NCBI GenBank assembly: GCA_019187365.1
Contig: JABARE010000015.1
Span: forward strand, 1-64,000
Direction: 5' to 3'
Length of the DNA: 64,000 nucleotides
DNA from: Saprospiraceae bacterium
GTDB taxonomy: Bacteria > Bacteroidota > Bacteroidia > Chitinophagales > Saprospiraceae
The notes beneath the pieces were generated by a model. That model ran no database searches. It saw only the letters and a list, made by a program, of their open reading frames with translations, and was not told the origin of the DNA. This document shows positions 16,048 to 25,175 of the stretch, piece by piece. Numbering within the stretch: the first letter of the stretch is position 1; each line of letters begins with the position of its first letter. The position numbers and the translations under genes are program-made.

Positions 16048-17381
16048 AGCGATTCCATCAACTCCTCGTAATAGTCGAGTCCGAGATGGGTGATCAAATC
16101 CTCACCCATCAGGTAACGAAGGGTATTCTGCAATTTGATCAGCTGGCGGAAGATGTCGTGCTCGTGACGAAGGCCTTCCTTTACCTGAGGCGATTTAAAA
16201 TAAAAAGACAGCCACTCCTGAATGCCGCGCATGTTGGAGCGCTGAGCAAGGTCCAGAAAAAGAGCGAGGTCAAGCACAATGGGAGCAGCCAGTATGGAAT
16301 CGCGGCAAAGAAAGTTGATCTTGATCTGCATGGGGTAACCCAGCCAGCCAAAAATGTCGATGTTGTCCCAGCTCTCCTTGTTGTCGCCCCGGGGCGGGTA
16401 GTAGTTGATGCGAACCTTGTGGTACATCTCGCCGTACAGTTCCGGGTGTCTTTCCGGGTCAAATATCTCTTCGAGGACGCTGAGTTTAGAGACTTCCTTG
16501 GTCTTAAAATTCTCCGGGTCATCCAGCACCTTGCCGTCCCGGTTGCCCAGAATATTGGTCGAAAACCAACCCGAAACGCCCAGTGCCCTGGCGTGAAGCC
16601 CTGGCGCGACAATGGTTTTCATCAGAGTTTGGCCGGTTTTGAAGTCCTTTCCTGCTATGGGAGTCCCATTCTCCAGTGAAAGGCTTACCAGTGCCGGAAT
16701 GTCGCAAGTGAGGTTGGGTGCACCGTTGGCGAATGGTACGCCCATTTTTAACGATGCATAAGCGTAAATCATGCTGGGCGAAATGCGTGGGTCGCTGTCG
16801 CGAAGGGCTTGTTCGAAAGCACCAATCTGCTGGTGTATGTCGCAGGGTTCTACATACTTTTCGGTCGATGCACACCATACCATGACGACCCTTTCGCAGC
16901 CATTCACCTCCTTAAACCGCCTGATGTCGTCCATAACAAGCTCCGCGAGATCCATCTTATTAGCCGCCTTCTTTACGTTTGGGCCGTCGATGTTGCGCAC
17001 GTAGTCGCGGTCGAATACAGCGGACATCGGGCGAATGGATTCCAATTCCGCTTTCAGAGCATGCAATTGGTGGGCATCCAATACTTCAGCCTGCAGCGCT
17101 GCCTCGTACACGTTGTCCTCGTAAATGTCCCACCCACCAAAAACCAGGTCGTCCAGGCTGGCGAGTGGAACAAATTCGCGTACCAACGGCATGCGGTTTT
17201 CTGTTCTTTTTCCAAGACGTATCGACCCCATCTGAGTAAGCGATCCTACCGGAAGGGCCATCCCCTTTTTTACGGCTTCTACTCCTGCAATAAACGTCGT
17301 GGCCACAGCGCCAAGACCGGGGATCAGAATGCCCAGCCTGCCTTTAGCGTCAATAGGTTTTTTAATTCCCTCGTAACTCAT
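16044..17381 (-). CDS. ino1: Myo-inositol-1-phosphate synthase
   Basis: This NAD-dependent enzyme converts glucose-6-phosphate to inositol-3-phosphate (also called 1L-myo-inositol-1-phosphate). The 445-residue product has the Rossmann motif LGILIPGLGAVATTFIAGV, the SLTQMGSIRLG and FGGWDIYEDN segments, VVMVWCASTEKYVE, and a catalytic region with SLENGTPIAGKDFKTGQT and LGVSGWFSTNILGNRDG. A TTG at 17393 would add four residues; the ATG at 17381 is chosen. It overlaps the PgpA-type gene by 4 bp and lies 24 bp after the epimerase gene, so the three are probably one operon. Confidence 0.93.
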   Translation of the reverse strand: MSYEGIKKPIDAKGRLGILIPGLGAVATTFIAGVEAVKKGMALPVGSLTQMGSIRLGKRTENRMPLVREFVPLASLDDLVFGGWDIYEDNVYEAALQAEVLDAHQLHALKAELESIRPMSAVFDRDYVRNIDGPNVKKAANKMDLAELVMDDIRRFKEVNGCERVVMVWCASTEKYVEPCDIHQQIGAFEQALRDSDPRISPSMIYAYASLKMGVPFANGAPNLTCDIPALVSLSLENGTPIAGKDFKTGQTLMKTIVAPGLHARALGVSGWFSTNILGNRDGKVLDDPENFKTKEVSKLSVLEEIFDPERHPELYGEMYHKVRINYYPPRGDNKESWDNIDIFGWLGYPMQIKINFLCRDSILAAPIVLDLALFLDLAQRSNMRGIQEWLSFYFKSPQVKEGLRHEHDIFRQLIKLQNTLRYLMGEDLITHLGLDYYEELMESL

Positions 17382-17405
17382 GATTCTTGTCAATTGTACT
17401 ATTCA

Positions 17406-18404
17406 TTAAAGCCAGGCATTGGATTTGTACCAGGCGATCGTCTGTGCAAGCCCTCCCTGAAGGTCAAACTGAGGCGTAAAATTAAAATCTTTAAAAGAAT
17501 CGCCGGGATCGCATGCCCAACTTGGGGCAACCAGGTCAATGATCTTCTCCCTGCTCAGGATGGGAGGCTTTCCCTTGGATGCCATCGCAAAGCATTCGGC
17601 AAGAGCTGCTACAGACTGGGCAAGGGCCACTGGCAACTGGATTTTAACCCTGCCATTTTTGTGCATCAGTTCTCCTGCCACCCTGCCAAAATCGCTGCGG
17701 TCGTATTGCCGGCCATCGGCAACCAGATAGGTCTTTTGCTGGTAAGGACTCTCCAGGGCCTCCACCAGCAGCCTCGCAAGGTCGCACACGTAAACAAAAC
17801 TGAGGCTCTGCGGTCCTCTGCCCAGGTAAAGCTCAATACCCCTGTTGATCAACCGGATCATTTCCAGAAAATCCCGGTCGCGGGGACCATAAACACCCGT
17901 CGGCCTGAATACGAGCCGTTGTTGCAAACCGCTCTCCAACAACAACTTTTCTGCCATCAATTTGCTCTTGCCGTAATGGGTGACTGGCTCCTCCGGGTCC
18001 ATGACAGACAAAACTTGCTGAGGGTGTTTTCCGGGCCCTTGCGCGGCAAGACTGCTCACCAGAACAAATTTTTTGACCTGCTCCCCAGCACGCCGGGCAG
18101 CCTGGGCCAAAATGCGTGTAGAATGCGCATTGACGGAATAATAATCTTCCGATCGCTTTGCCCTGGTAAGGCCGGCATTGTGCACTATGTATTGGACGTT
18201 GCGATCCGCAATCAGCGTTGAAAGCGCAGATTCATCGAAAAGGCTGACATTCGCCCAGAAGATGGGAAGATGGTCAAGGTCAGCCTTGGGGCTGTTTGTA
18301 CGGCAGGTTGCCACAACGGAAAATCCCTGCTGTACGGCATGGTTCACAATATGGTACCCAACAAATCCGGTTGCACCCGTTACCAGCAGCGTTTTTTGAT
18401 CCAT
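17406..18404 (-). CDS. NAD-dependent epimerase/dehydratase-family oxidoreductase
   Basis: The 332-residue protein is an extended short-chain dehydrogenase. It has the nucleotide-binding TGATGFVGYHIV near the start, IVHNAGLTRAKR, and the catalytic YGKSK (Y-x3-K) with an upstream Ser in VLVSSLAAQGPG. The C-terminal part resembles 3-beta-hydroxysteroid dehydrogenase/epimerase relatives. It is the first gene of the inositol-lipid unit, 24 bp before inositol-phosphate synthase. Because bacterial CerR, the ceramide reductase of sphingolipid synthesis, is annotated in just this family, a role in making the ceramide partner is plausible but not shown. A sugar-nucleotide epimerase is the main alternative. 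Confidence 0.75.
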   Translation of the reverse strand: MDQKTLLVTGATGFVGYHIVNHAVQQGFSVVATCRTNSPKADLDHLPIFWANVSLFDESALSTLIADRNVQYIVHNAGLTRAKRSEDYYSVNAHSTRILAQAARRAGEQVKKFVLVSSLAAQGPGKHPQQVLSVMDPEEPVTHYGKSKLMAEKLLLESGLQQRLVFRPTGVYGPRDRDFLEMIRLINRGIELYLGRGPQSLSFVYVCDLARLLVEALESPYQQKTYLVADGRQYDRSDFGRVAGELMHKNGRVKIQLPVALAQSVAALAECFAMASKGKPPILSREKIIDLVAPSWACDPGDSFKDFNFTPQFDLQGGLAQTIAWYKSNAWL

Positions 18405-18559
18405 GGCTCAATGTACGATGGGATGCTTTGCCATCCATTGGATAACAAAGGAGTCCAGTGGTGGGTTTCGTTTTGACCTCTCTGGCCGCCATTTTCCTGA
18501 GAACCAATGCGGATCATTTCCGTTTGTAAAATAGATCACCTCTAGAATTGGCACCATCC

Positions 18560-19543
18560 ATGCAATACAGAAACCTTGGAAAATCAGGCCTAAAAGTCAG
18601 TGCGCTATCATTGGGCAGCTGGATTACCTTCAACCACCAGGTGGATGAAAAACTGGCCATGGAACTCATGTCTTTTGCCTATGAGCGCGGCGTGAATTTC
18701 TTCGACAACGCCGAAGTGTATGCTCACGGACGTTCGGAATACATCATGGGCAATGCCTTGAAAGAGCTGGCATGGGACCGCAGCAGCTACCTTGTTTCAA
18801 GCAAAGCTTACTTTGGCCGGGGGGACAAACGGCCCAATATGACCGGACTCAGCCGCAAACATCTGACAGAGGCCTGCAACGAAGCCTTACATAGGCTTCA
18901 GTTGGAATACCTCGACCTGTTCTTTGCCCACAGACCAGACAGGAGTACACCCATTGAAGAAACAGTCTGGACCATGCACCAGCTCATCATGCAGGGCAAA
19001 ATCCTCTACTGGGGAACTTCGGAATGGTCTGCTCAGGAGATCACCGAGGCGCATTTGGTAGCACGACAAAATCACCTCATTGGCCCGGTTATGGAGCAAG
19101 TTCAGTACAACATGCTCACCAGATACAAGGTCGAATGCGAGTACAGCCAACTTTACAAGACCCTTGGTTTGGGAACGACGACCTGGTCGCCTCTTTGCTC
19201 AGGACTGCTCACGGCAAAATACCTCGACAACCGCATTCCTGAATCATCGCGTTTTTCCTTCCCGGAATACTCCTGGCTGCGCGAACGCAACCTCGTTCCG
19301 GAAAAAATCGCAAAAGTTGAACGATTAAACGCTCTTGCCCAGCGTTACGGCATTCCCCTGAACCGCCTGGCAATTGCCTGGTGTCTGAACAACCCAAACG
19401 TCAGTTCGGTCATTCTTGGAGCGACCAGTATCACTCAATTGTCCGACAACCTAGAGTCAATGGAACTCCTTCCTTTATTTGATGACCAACTATCGGCAGA
19501 ACTTGAGGATATCCTGCACAACACACCCGTACCCACCGAGTAA
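18560..19543 (+). CDS. Aldo/keto reductase (Kv-beta-like)
   Basis: The 327-residue TIM-barrel oxidoreductase has MQYRNLGKSGLKVSALSLG at the start, the catalytic Asp and Tyr in FFDNAEVYAHGRSE, the Lys in VSSKAYFG, HRPD in place of the usual His motif, and the NADPH-binding ILGATSITQLSDNLE near the end. The WSPLCSGLLTAKYLD segment is typical of the voltage-gated potassium-channel beta-subunit-like branch (YghZ group). The substrate is unknown, probably an aldehyde or ketone. A TTG at 18548 would add four residues. The gene is divergent from the epimerase gene, with about 155 bp between starts. Confidence 0.9.
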   Translation: MQYRNLGKSGLKVSALSLGSWITFNHQVDEKLAMELMSFAYERGVNFFDNAEVYAHGRSEYIMGNALKELAWDRSSYLVSSKAYFGRGDKRPNMTGLSRKHLTEACNEALHRLQLEYLDLFFAHRPDRSTPIEETVWTMHQLIMQGKILYWGTSEWSAQEITEAHLVARQNHLIGPVMEQVQYNMLTRYKVECEYSQLYKTLGLGTTTWSPLCSGLLTAKYLDNRIPESSRFSFPEYSWLRERNLVPEKIAKVERLNALAQRYGIPLNRLAIAWCLNNPNVSSVILGATSITQLSDNLESMELLPLFDDQLSAELEDILHNTPVPTE

Positions 19544-19630
19544 TCGATTTTAAAACCAATTTCAGGCAAGTCCCGCAATACAAATTCAGGAGTGCTGCGG
19601 GGGCCTTATTTTTGTCGCAAAGTACCTACG

Positions 19631-20860
19631 ATGAAATCATTGCTAAAATGCCTGATGCTGGCCTTTCTCTTTAGTCAATTTGCTCATGCTCAATGCGACT
19701 ACACACAGGACCTCTACACTTTTACCAGCGTCAAAAAGATTTTTTTTGGTGTGTTGCCGGACTATCGCGGCATTATGGATTCTCTATTTCTGGACGTGTA
19801 TCTGCCCGAGGGAACCACTGAAACGGAACGCCCTTTGATCATCTGGGCCTATGGAGGCGGATTTTTCCAGGGAAAGCGTGAAGATTTTGCCCCCGTCTGT
19901 GAAGACATGGCCCGCAAAGGAATGGTGTCCGCAACCATTGACTACCGGCTTGGATTTGAAGGTCCCGGCTTCGGCTTAAACCCTCCCTTCGCCTACGACG
20001 CAGCAGAAGTTCTTCGGGCAGGATACCGGGGTGCTACCGACATGAAAGGTGCCATCCGCTTCCTCAAAGCCCGCCATAAAGAGTACGGCATCGACCTGAA
20101 AAGAGTTTGGCTGGGCGGCGCTAGTGCAGGTGCCATCGTTGCACTCAACGCTGCCTTTCTGAACAACGCGTCGGAAAAGCCACAAGAAACCGGTGAAATC
20201 ACACCCGTTAACAACAGGGCCCGCCCTGACCTGGGACCGGTTGAAGGAACGCTAAACCTCAACGGCTACGATGACAGTGTGCAGGGTGTTTTCAATATTT
20301 TCGGTGCGCTGCTCGACACATCTGCCATTTCTCCGGGCGACCAAATCGCCGTATTCTCCTATCACCAGACGGGCGACCCCATTGTACCCTGTAAGGTAGA
20401 CAGGCCCTATTATCCGGTTCCTCTGATTTCGCAAAATTATCCACTCGCCTACGGCAGTTGCGCCATTTCAGACCGGTTGACGCACCTTGGCTTGCCGGAT
20501 GAATACTGGGACAGTTGGATCTATACCGGTCAGGACCACGCCCTGCACGATGAAAACGCGGTTCTGGACTATTTCCTGACCCAGGCACAACCCATCCTTT
20601 GTCCAAAGATCATCGCCACGGAGCAAAATCTGGCAGATCTGGTTAATATTTACCCCAACCCGGGATCTCCCAAGCTCAATATTTCCTGTCGGGGTCTCTT
20701 TGCTTCTGCTGAGCTCACCCATGCTTCCGGAATGATTGTCGCCCGAACTCAGGGAAGGGATGCCTTGCATTTTGATACATCCTTACTTTCGGAAGGAATG
20801 TATTACCTCCGGATCCGCTCGGGAAGTCAAAGCCTGGTTGCAACATGGGTCAAACTCTAG
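19631..20860 (+). CDS. Secreted carboxylesterase with T9SS sorting domain
   Basis: A signal peptide (MKSLLKCLMLAFLFSQFAHAQ) is followed by an alpha/beta-hydrolase domain of the carboxylesterase/BD-FAE type: SLFLDVYLP, the oxyanion motif IIWAYGGGFFQGKR, and the nucleophile elbow GGASAGA with catalytic Ser. The His is probably in YTGQDHALHDE. The last 75 or so residues form a T9SS type A sorting domain (VNIYPNPGSPKLNISC, then LLSEGMYYLRIRSGSQ). The product should reach the cell surface or medium. The ATG at 19631 is chosen over the longer frame from 19592 because the signal peptide begins there. It is a relative of the protein at 9368, which has Thr in place of this Ser. Confidence 0.88.
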   Translation: MKSLLKCLMLAFLFSQFAHAQCDYTQDLYTFTSVKKIFFGVLPDYRGIMDSLFLDVYLPEGTTETERPLIIWAYGGGFFQGKREDFAPVCEDMARKGMVSATIDYRLGFEGPGFGLNPPFAYDAAEVLRAGYRGATDMKGAIRFLKARHKEYGIDLKRVWLGGASAGAIVALNAAFLNNASEKPQETGEITPVNNRARPDLGPVEGTLNLNGYDDSVQGVFNIFGALLDTSAISPGDQIAVFSYHQTGDPIVPCKVDRPYYPVPLISQNYPLAYGSCAISDRLTHLGLPDEYWDSWIYTGQDHALHDENAVLDYFLTQAQPILCPKIIATEQNLADLVNIYPNPGSPKLNISCRGLFASAELTHASGMIVARTQGRDALHFDTSLLSEGMYYLRIRSGSQSLVATWVKL

Positions 20861-20876
20861 CGCTGAGCTAAAGTTC

Positions 20877-22082
20877 ATGGCTTACGATTTGTGCATCATA
20901 GGGGGGGGCATCGTAGGGCTCTCTACAGCCTACCAGTTGTTGCAGAGCAAACCCGGGTTGAAGATCCTCGTTTTAGAAAAGGAAGTCCGCGCGGGAATGC
21001 ACCAAACCGGACACAATTCCGGAGTGATTCACTCGGGCATCTATTATAAACCCGGATCGTACAAAGCCATCAACTGCCTGGAAGGATACAGGATGTTGCT
21101 CGAATTTTGTCGCTCCAAAGGCGTGGAATACAAGCTGACGGGAAAGCTGATCATCGCGACGAAAGATGAAGAGATTCCGTCGCTGGAAAAGATTTACCGG
21201 AACGGTCTGGCCAATGGGCTGAGCGACCTGGCCTGGCTGAACGAACCCGCCTCCGTCAGGGAATTGGAGCCAAACGTACACGCGCGGGGAGGCATTCTCG
21301 TTCCTCAGACTGGAATCATCGACTACGGTGCGGTGATCCAAGCCCTCCTCCTGAATTTGTCAAATTATTCGTGCGAGGTTCATTACAGCAAAGAGGTAAC
21401 CGGTCTGTTCATAAAACGAGACCAGACCACAGTCATCTGTTCTGACGGGGCTACATATTCAGTATCCTTCTTGATCAACAGCGGCGGCTTGCAGTCTGAT
21501 CGCATTGCGCGAATGGAGTCAAAAGACGACCGCTACCGCATTATACCCTTCAAAGGCGTTTACTACCGTTTGTGCGATGCTAAAAAATCCATGGTCGAGA
21601 GGCTGATCTACCCGGTTCCCGATCCCCGCTTTCCCTTTTTGGGCATTCACTTTACGCGCACCATGGACGGAAACCAGATCTTGGGGCCAAATGCGATTCT
21701 CGCCCTCTACCGGGAGGGATACCATAGATCTTCCTTTAGCATCCCGGATGCCCGCGACATATTCAGTTTTCCAGGATTCTGGAAACTCATTGCAAGGCAC
21801 TGGCGCACCGGCCTGGGGGAATACCGCAGAAATTATTCACGCCGGTATTTCGCCGAAAAAGCATCTGAGATGGCCCCGGGCATTCATCCGGGCGACCTGG
21901 AGTATGCTGGTTCGGGAATACGTGCCCAACTCGTCGATCGCTCTGGTATGCTAGTGGAAGACTTTGTCCATTTCAGAACAGCCCGCAGCATTCACATTTG
22001 CAACGCTCCTTCCCCCGCAGCGACCGCCGGTCTTGCCATCGGCAAACAGATAGCAAACATGTATTTCGAGACGCATTCCTGA
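20877..22082 (+). CDS. lhgO: L-2-hydroxyglutarate oxidase LhgO
   Basis: This FAD enzyme oxidises L-2-hydroxyglutarate to 2-oxoglutarate, feeding electrons to the membrane quinone pool. The 401-residue product has the FAD motif DLCIIGGGIVGLSTAYQL at the start, HNSGVIHSGIYYKPGS, which is characteristic of LhgO, and GGILVPQTGIIDYG. The ATG at 20877 is used; the frame is open upstream but would run through the preceding esterase gene, which ends at 20860. The 16-bp spacing suggests co-transcription with the esterase, although the functional link is unclear. Confidence 0.9.
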   Translation: MAYDLCIIGGGIVGLSTAYQLLQSKPGLKILVLEKEVRAGMHQTGHNSGVIHSGIYYKPGSYKAINCLEGYRMLLEFCRSKGVEYKLTGKLIIATKDEEIPSLEKIYRNGLANGLSDLAWLNEPASVRELEPNVHARGGILVPQTGIIDYGAVIQALLLNLSNYSCEVHYSKEVTGLFIKRDQTTVICSDGATYSVSFLINSGGLQSDRIARMESKDDRYRIIPFKGVYYRLCDAKKSMVERLIYPVPDPRFPFLGIHFTRTMDGNQILGPNAILALYREGYHRSSFSIPDARDIFSFPGFWKLIARHWRTGLGEYRRNYSRRYFAEKASEMAPGIHPGDLEYAGSGIRAQLVDRSGMLVEDFVHFRTARSIHICNAPSPAATAGLAIGKQIANMYFETHS

Positions 22083-22153
22083 AAGTGTCGCCGTTCTGAC
22101 TGGGGCCAACCGGGTCCGAATGCATTTCGCCTGACAGGGCTTATCTTTGGGCC

Positions 22154-22663
22154 GTGACAGCTAATAATCAAGAGATGGTTCAGCCGCGGGTAGAGGGCGA
22201 AGGGCATTCCTTGGCAATCGACCCGGAAGATTATTTCTCAGCTTGTGTTATTAAAAGACTGGACGAGACGCATTTCCATTTTAGCCGCCAGGGAAGAAAC
22301 TACAATATTGAATTGCTCCACCTGGACATAGCCGGATCCCGCGTCCGCCTGCGCTGCGGTCGCAAAAAGATGAGCTTTGAAATTGCGTCTCCGGTCGCAC
22401 AGCGCATTCGGCAACTTGGATACAGCCATGCTGCTTCCCTTTACGACGATGCGCTCGTGGCACCCATGCCGGGACTGGTGTTGGACATCTGCGTTGAAGT
22501 GGGCCAGTTCGTCAATAAAGGGGAACATCTGGCTACTTTGGAAGCCATGAAAATGGAAAATATCCTTCGTTCCAACCACGACGGCCGCGTGCGCGATGTG
22601 CTGGTAAAACCAGCCGACAAGGTGGAGAAGAACCAGACGCTTATCCTGTTTGAAAAAACCTGA
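22154..22663 (+). CDS. Biotin carboxyl carrier protein of propionyl/acetyl-CoA carboxylase
   Basis: The C-terminal 80 residues are a biotinyl domain with the biotin-attachment motif EAMKMEN, preceded by APMPGLVLDICVEVGQFVNKGE. The N-terminal part has the FHFSRQGRNYNIELLHLD strand pattern seen in separate carrier subunits. It carries carboxybiotin from the biotin carboxylase (23684) to the carboxyltransferase, probably the subunit encoded at 47525. The start is GTG at 22154; an ATG seven codons later is possible. The next gene begins 1 bp after its stop. Confidence 0.9.
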   Translation: MTANNQEMVQPRVEGEGHSLAIDPEDYFSACVIKRLDETHFHFSRQGRNYNIELLHLDIAGSRVRLRCGRKKMSFEIASPVAQRIRQLGYSHAASLYDDALVAPMPGLVLDICVEVGQFVNKGEHLATLEAMKMENILRSNHDGRVRDVLVKPADKVEKNQTLILFEKT

Positions 22664-22664
22664 T

Positions 22665-23687
22665 ATGTCCGTTAACGCGTTGGGCGATTGGCCCCGGCAG
22701 ACCAGGGATCAATGGTGTGCGCAACTCCGTCAGGAGAATCCCGGCAAAGATTGCAGTGATTATCTAAAGTCTGTTTTTGAAGGGGTGATCTCAGATCCCT
22801 TCACCACGGTCGCGGGGCGTCCACAATCAGGTCATATTTGTCTGTCCCCGGGCGCTGCATTGCAATGGAAACCCGGTGTGCATTTACTTCTTGATAACGA
22901 GGAAGTGTTTGCGCGGTCGCTCGCCATTTGTCTTGCAAACGGAGTGGAATATCTTTCAGTAAGGTCTTCATACTTACCAACGTTAGTTAGCCTCGAACGT
23001 TTATTTGAAGGGGTCCACCTCAGTTACATCACCTTACGCTGGTCGTGTACAAATCCGCAGCAAGATCCCGGCGAACTACTTGGTTTTCTGAAAGAACGTA
23101 CAACTCCCGGGCAAGCATTTGCCACTATCCCCGGATTATTGCAGCATCCATTTTGCGCAACGGAGATGCGGCTGGTATTGGATGATCCTGTTGCCATCGC
23201 TAAAGGGATTTCGACCTACCTCCGGCTAGTTCAGCATGATTCGCCTCAGCCCATCAATTGTATCGTTTCACTTGAACTTGGCGAGGATTTTCTCCGCAAC
23301 CTATACCTCATTCGTGCCATTCGGCTTGTTCTGATTCAAATCGACATAGCCTATCCAGGTCTGTTCCTGTTTTATTTGGAAGGGCACTTTGTTGCAGAGA
23401 AGCTGGCGGAGGACCCCTATAAGAACATGATTGCCCTGAGCACTGCAGCGGTCTCTGCTGTCCTGGCAGAGATAGACTTTTTGTCCCTTCCCTCGGCATC
23501 GTACCAGCATCAGGAAGATCACGACCGCTGGTTGCGTTCCAGTCTTCATTTACAACACATCCTGATCCGCGAAGCACGCCTTCAGGGAATGCGGGATGTG
23601 TTGGCGGGAGCCCCTTACATCGAACAAATGACCCGCCAATGCGCCGATCGCATCTGGGCCGAACTACTTAAAGCATTGGAGCCATGA
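22665..23687 (+). CDS. mutA: Methylmalonyl-CoA mutase small-subunit-like protein (short form)
   Basis: The 340-residue product resembles the barrel domain of the mutase small subunit. Recognisable stretches are DPYKNMIALSTAAVSAVLAE, RWLRSSLHLQHILIREA and GAPYIEQMTRQCADRIWAEL. The known small subunit lacks catalytic residues and pairs with the large subunit. This one is shorter than the common 440-650 residues, its N-terminal half is hard to align by eye, and it has no B12-binding domain. It lies between the biotin carrier and the biotin carboxylase gene, overlapping the latter by 4 bp. A TTG at 22650 is an alternative start. Confidence 0.75.
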   Translation: MSVNALGDWPRQTRDQWCAQLRQENPGKDCSDYLKSVFEGVISDPFTTVAGRPQSGHICLSPGAALQWKPGVHLLLDNEEVFARSLAICLANGVEYLSVRSSYLPTLVSLERLFEGVHLSYITLRWSCTNPQQDPGELLGFLKERTTPGQAFATIPGLLQHPFCATEMRLVLDDPVAIAKGISTYLRLVQHDSPQPINCIVSLELGEDFLRNLYLIRAIRLVLIQIDIAYPGLFLFYLEGHFVAEKLAEDPYKNMIALSTAAVSAVLAEIDFLSLPSASYQHQEDHDRWLRSSLHLQHILIREARLQGMRDVLAGAPYIEQMTRQCADRIWAELLKALEP

Positions 23688-25162
23688 TTGAAAAGATCCT
23701 GATAGCAAACAGGGGTGAGATAGCCGTTCGAATCATTCGCACTGCAAAAGAAATGGGTATTCGGACGGTTGCCGTTTTCAGCGAGGCCGACCGCAACGCA
23801 TTGCATGCGCAGTTGGCAGATGAGGCATATTGCATCGGTCCGGCCCCATCGCGTGAATCCTACTTGCGTGGTTACAGGATTTTGGAGGTCGCGGTTGCAG
23901 CACATGCCCATGCCATCCATCCGGGATATGGATTCCTGAGTGAAAATGCAGATTTTGCGAGGGCCGTAGAAGCTTCCGGATTGCGATTTATTGGCCCGCC
24001 CGCCCATGCTATGGAACAGATGGGTTCTAAAATCCAGGCCCGGCGACTGGCCAGGCAGTTGAATGTCCCGTTGGTTCCCGGCACCGACGAGGCGCTTAGC
24101 GACATACAACAGGTATTGCGCATCGCGCGAGATACGGGGTTCCCCTTGCTCATTAAAGCATCCGCCGGAGGAGGAGGAAAAGGCATGCGATCCGTTGCTT
24201 CAGAAAGTGACCTGGAATCCCAGCTCCAATCTGCATCCAGCGAAGCGCTTTCTGCCTTCGGTGATGGTTCCGTATTCATTGAGAAACAAATCCTTCAGCC
24301 GCGCCACATCGAAATTCAAATCCTTACCGATGTTCACGGCAATGGGGTCTATTTGTTTGAACGGGAATGCAGCATCCAGCGACGGCATCAGAAGATCATC
24401 GAAGAAGCCCCTTCATCTTGTCTTGATCCCGCTACGCGCGAGCGCATGGGTTCAGATGCTTTGCGTCTTGCCCTGGCCTGCGGATACGTGGGTGCCGGTA
24501 CCGTTGAATTCCTCGTGGACTCCCAGAAGAATTATTACTTCCTGGAGATGAACACCCGGTTGCAAGTAGAACACCCGGTTACTGAAGCCATCACCGGTTT
24601 GGACCTCGTACGCCTTCAGATAGAAATCGCCGAGGGGAGGCCCCTTCCATTCCATCAGGAAGACTTAAAAATCGATGGACACAGCATCGAATTGCGCATC
24701 AGCGCAGAAGACCCTGCAAATGATTTTCTGCCGAGTACGGGACGTCTGGATCGATACCGCCCTCCCGTTGGAAAGGGCATACGCATTGACAGCGGATACG
24801 TCGAAGGCGATGACATCCCTCTGAGCTACGACCCACTGGTCGCAAAACTCATCGTCCACGGTTCTGACCGAAGGGATGCCATCCTACGCATGAGAAGTGC
24901 TGTGGAAGATTTCGTGGTCGAAGGGATTGAAACCACGCTGGACTACGGATACTTTGCAGTTGGCCAGGATGATTTTCTGTGTGGAGAATTCGACACCGGT
25001 TTCGTTGCCAAACATGCCGAGGCGTACGCACATTCCCTGAAAGATTCACAGCTTGGAGAAGACCTCGCCTACGCTGCCTACAGCATCTACCGGGATGCCT
25101 TGACCAAGGCAGGGGAAATACATGCAGGAACTTCCAACTGGAGGCTTCGTCGAAAAAATTAA
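23684..25162 (+). CDS. pccA: Biotin carboxylase, propionyl/acetyl-CoA carboxylase alpha subunit
   Basis: The enzyme uses ATP and bicarbonate to carboxylate biotin on the carrier protein. The 492-residue product has the KILIANRGEIAVRIIRTA start of the family, the ATP-grasp glycine loop KASAGGGGKGMR, the catalytic FLEMNTRLQVEHPVTE segment and SAEDPANDFLPSTG. It ends without a fused biotinyl domain, which agrees with the separate carrier gene at 22154. Acetyl-CoA specificity cannot be excluded, but co-location with both mutase subunits favours propionyl-CoA. Its ATG overlaps the preceding stop by 4 bp. Confidence 0.9.
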   Translation: MIEKILIANRGEIAVRIIRTAKEMGIRTVAVFSEADRNALHAQLADEAYCIGPAPSRESYLRGYRILEVAVAAHAHAIHPGYGFLSENADFARAVEASGLRFIGPPAHAMEQMGSKIQARRLARQLNVPLVPGTDEALSDIQQVLRIARDTGFPLLIKASAGGGGKGMRSVASESDLESQLQSASSEALSAFGDGSVFIEKQILQPRHIEIQILTDVHGNGVYLFERECSIQRRHQKIIEEAPSSCLDPATRERMGSDALRLALACGYVGAGTVEFLVDSQKNYYFLEMNTRLQVEHPVTEAITGLDLVRLQIEIAEGRPLPFHQEDLKIDGHSIELRISAEDPANDFLPSTGRLDRYRPPVGKGIRIDSGYVEGDDIPLSYDPLVAKLIVHGSDRRDAILRMRSAVEDFVVEGIETTLDYGYFAVGQDDFLCGEFDTGFVAKHAEAYAHSLKDSQLGEDLAYAAYSIYRDALTKAGEIHAGTSNWRLRRKN

Positions 25163-25175
25163 GCTGGGCTAAGGT

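Noticed and set aside
16809..18221. 470-residue plus-strand frame
   Set aside because: It crosses antisense through two well-supported genes, inositol-phosphate synthase and the epimerase, and has no recognisable domain.
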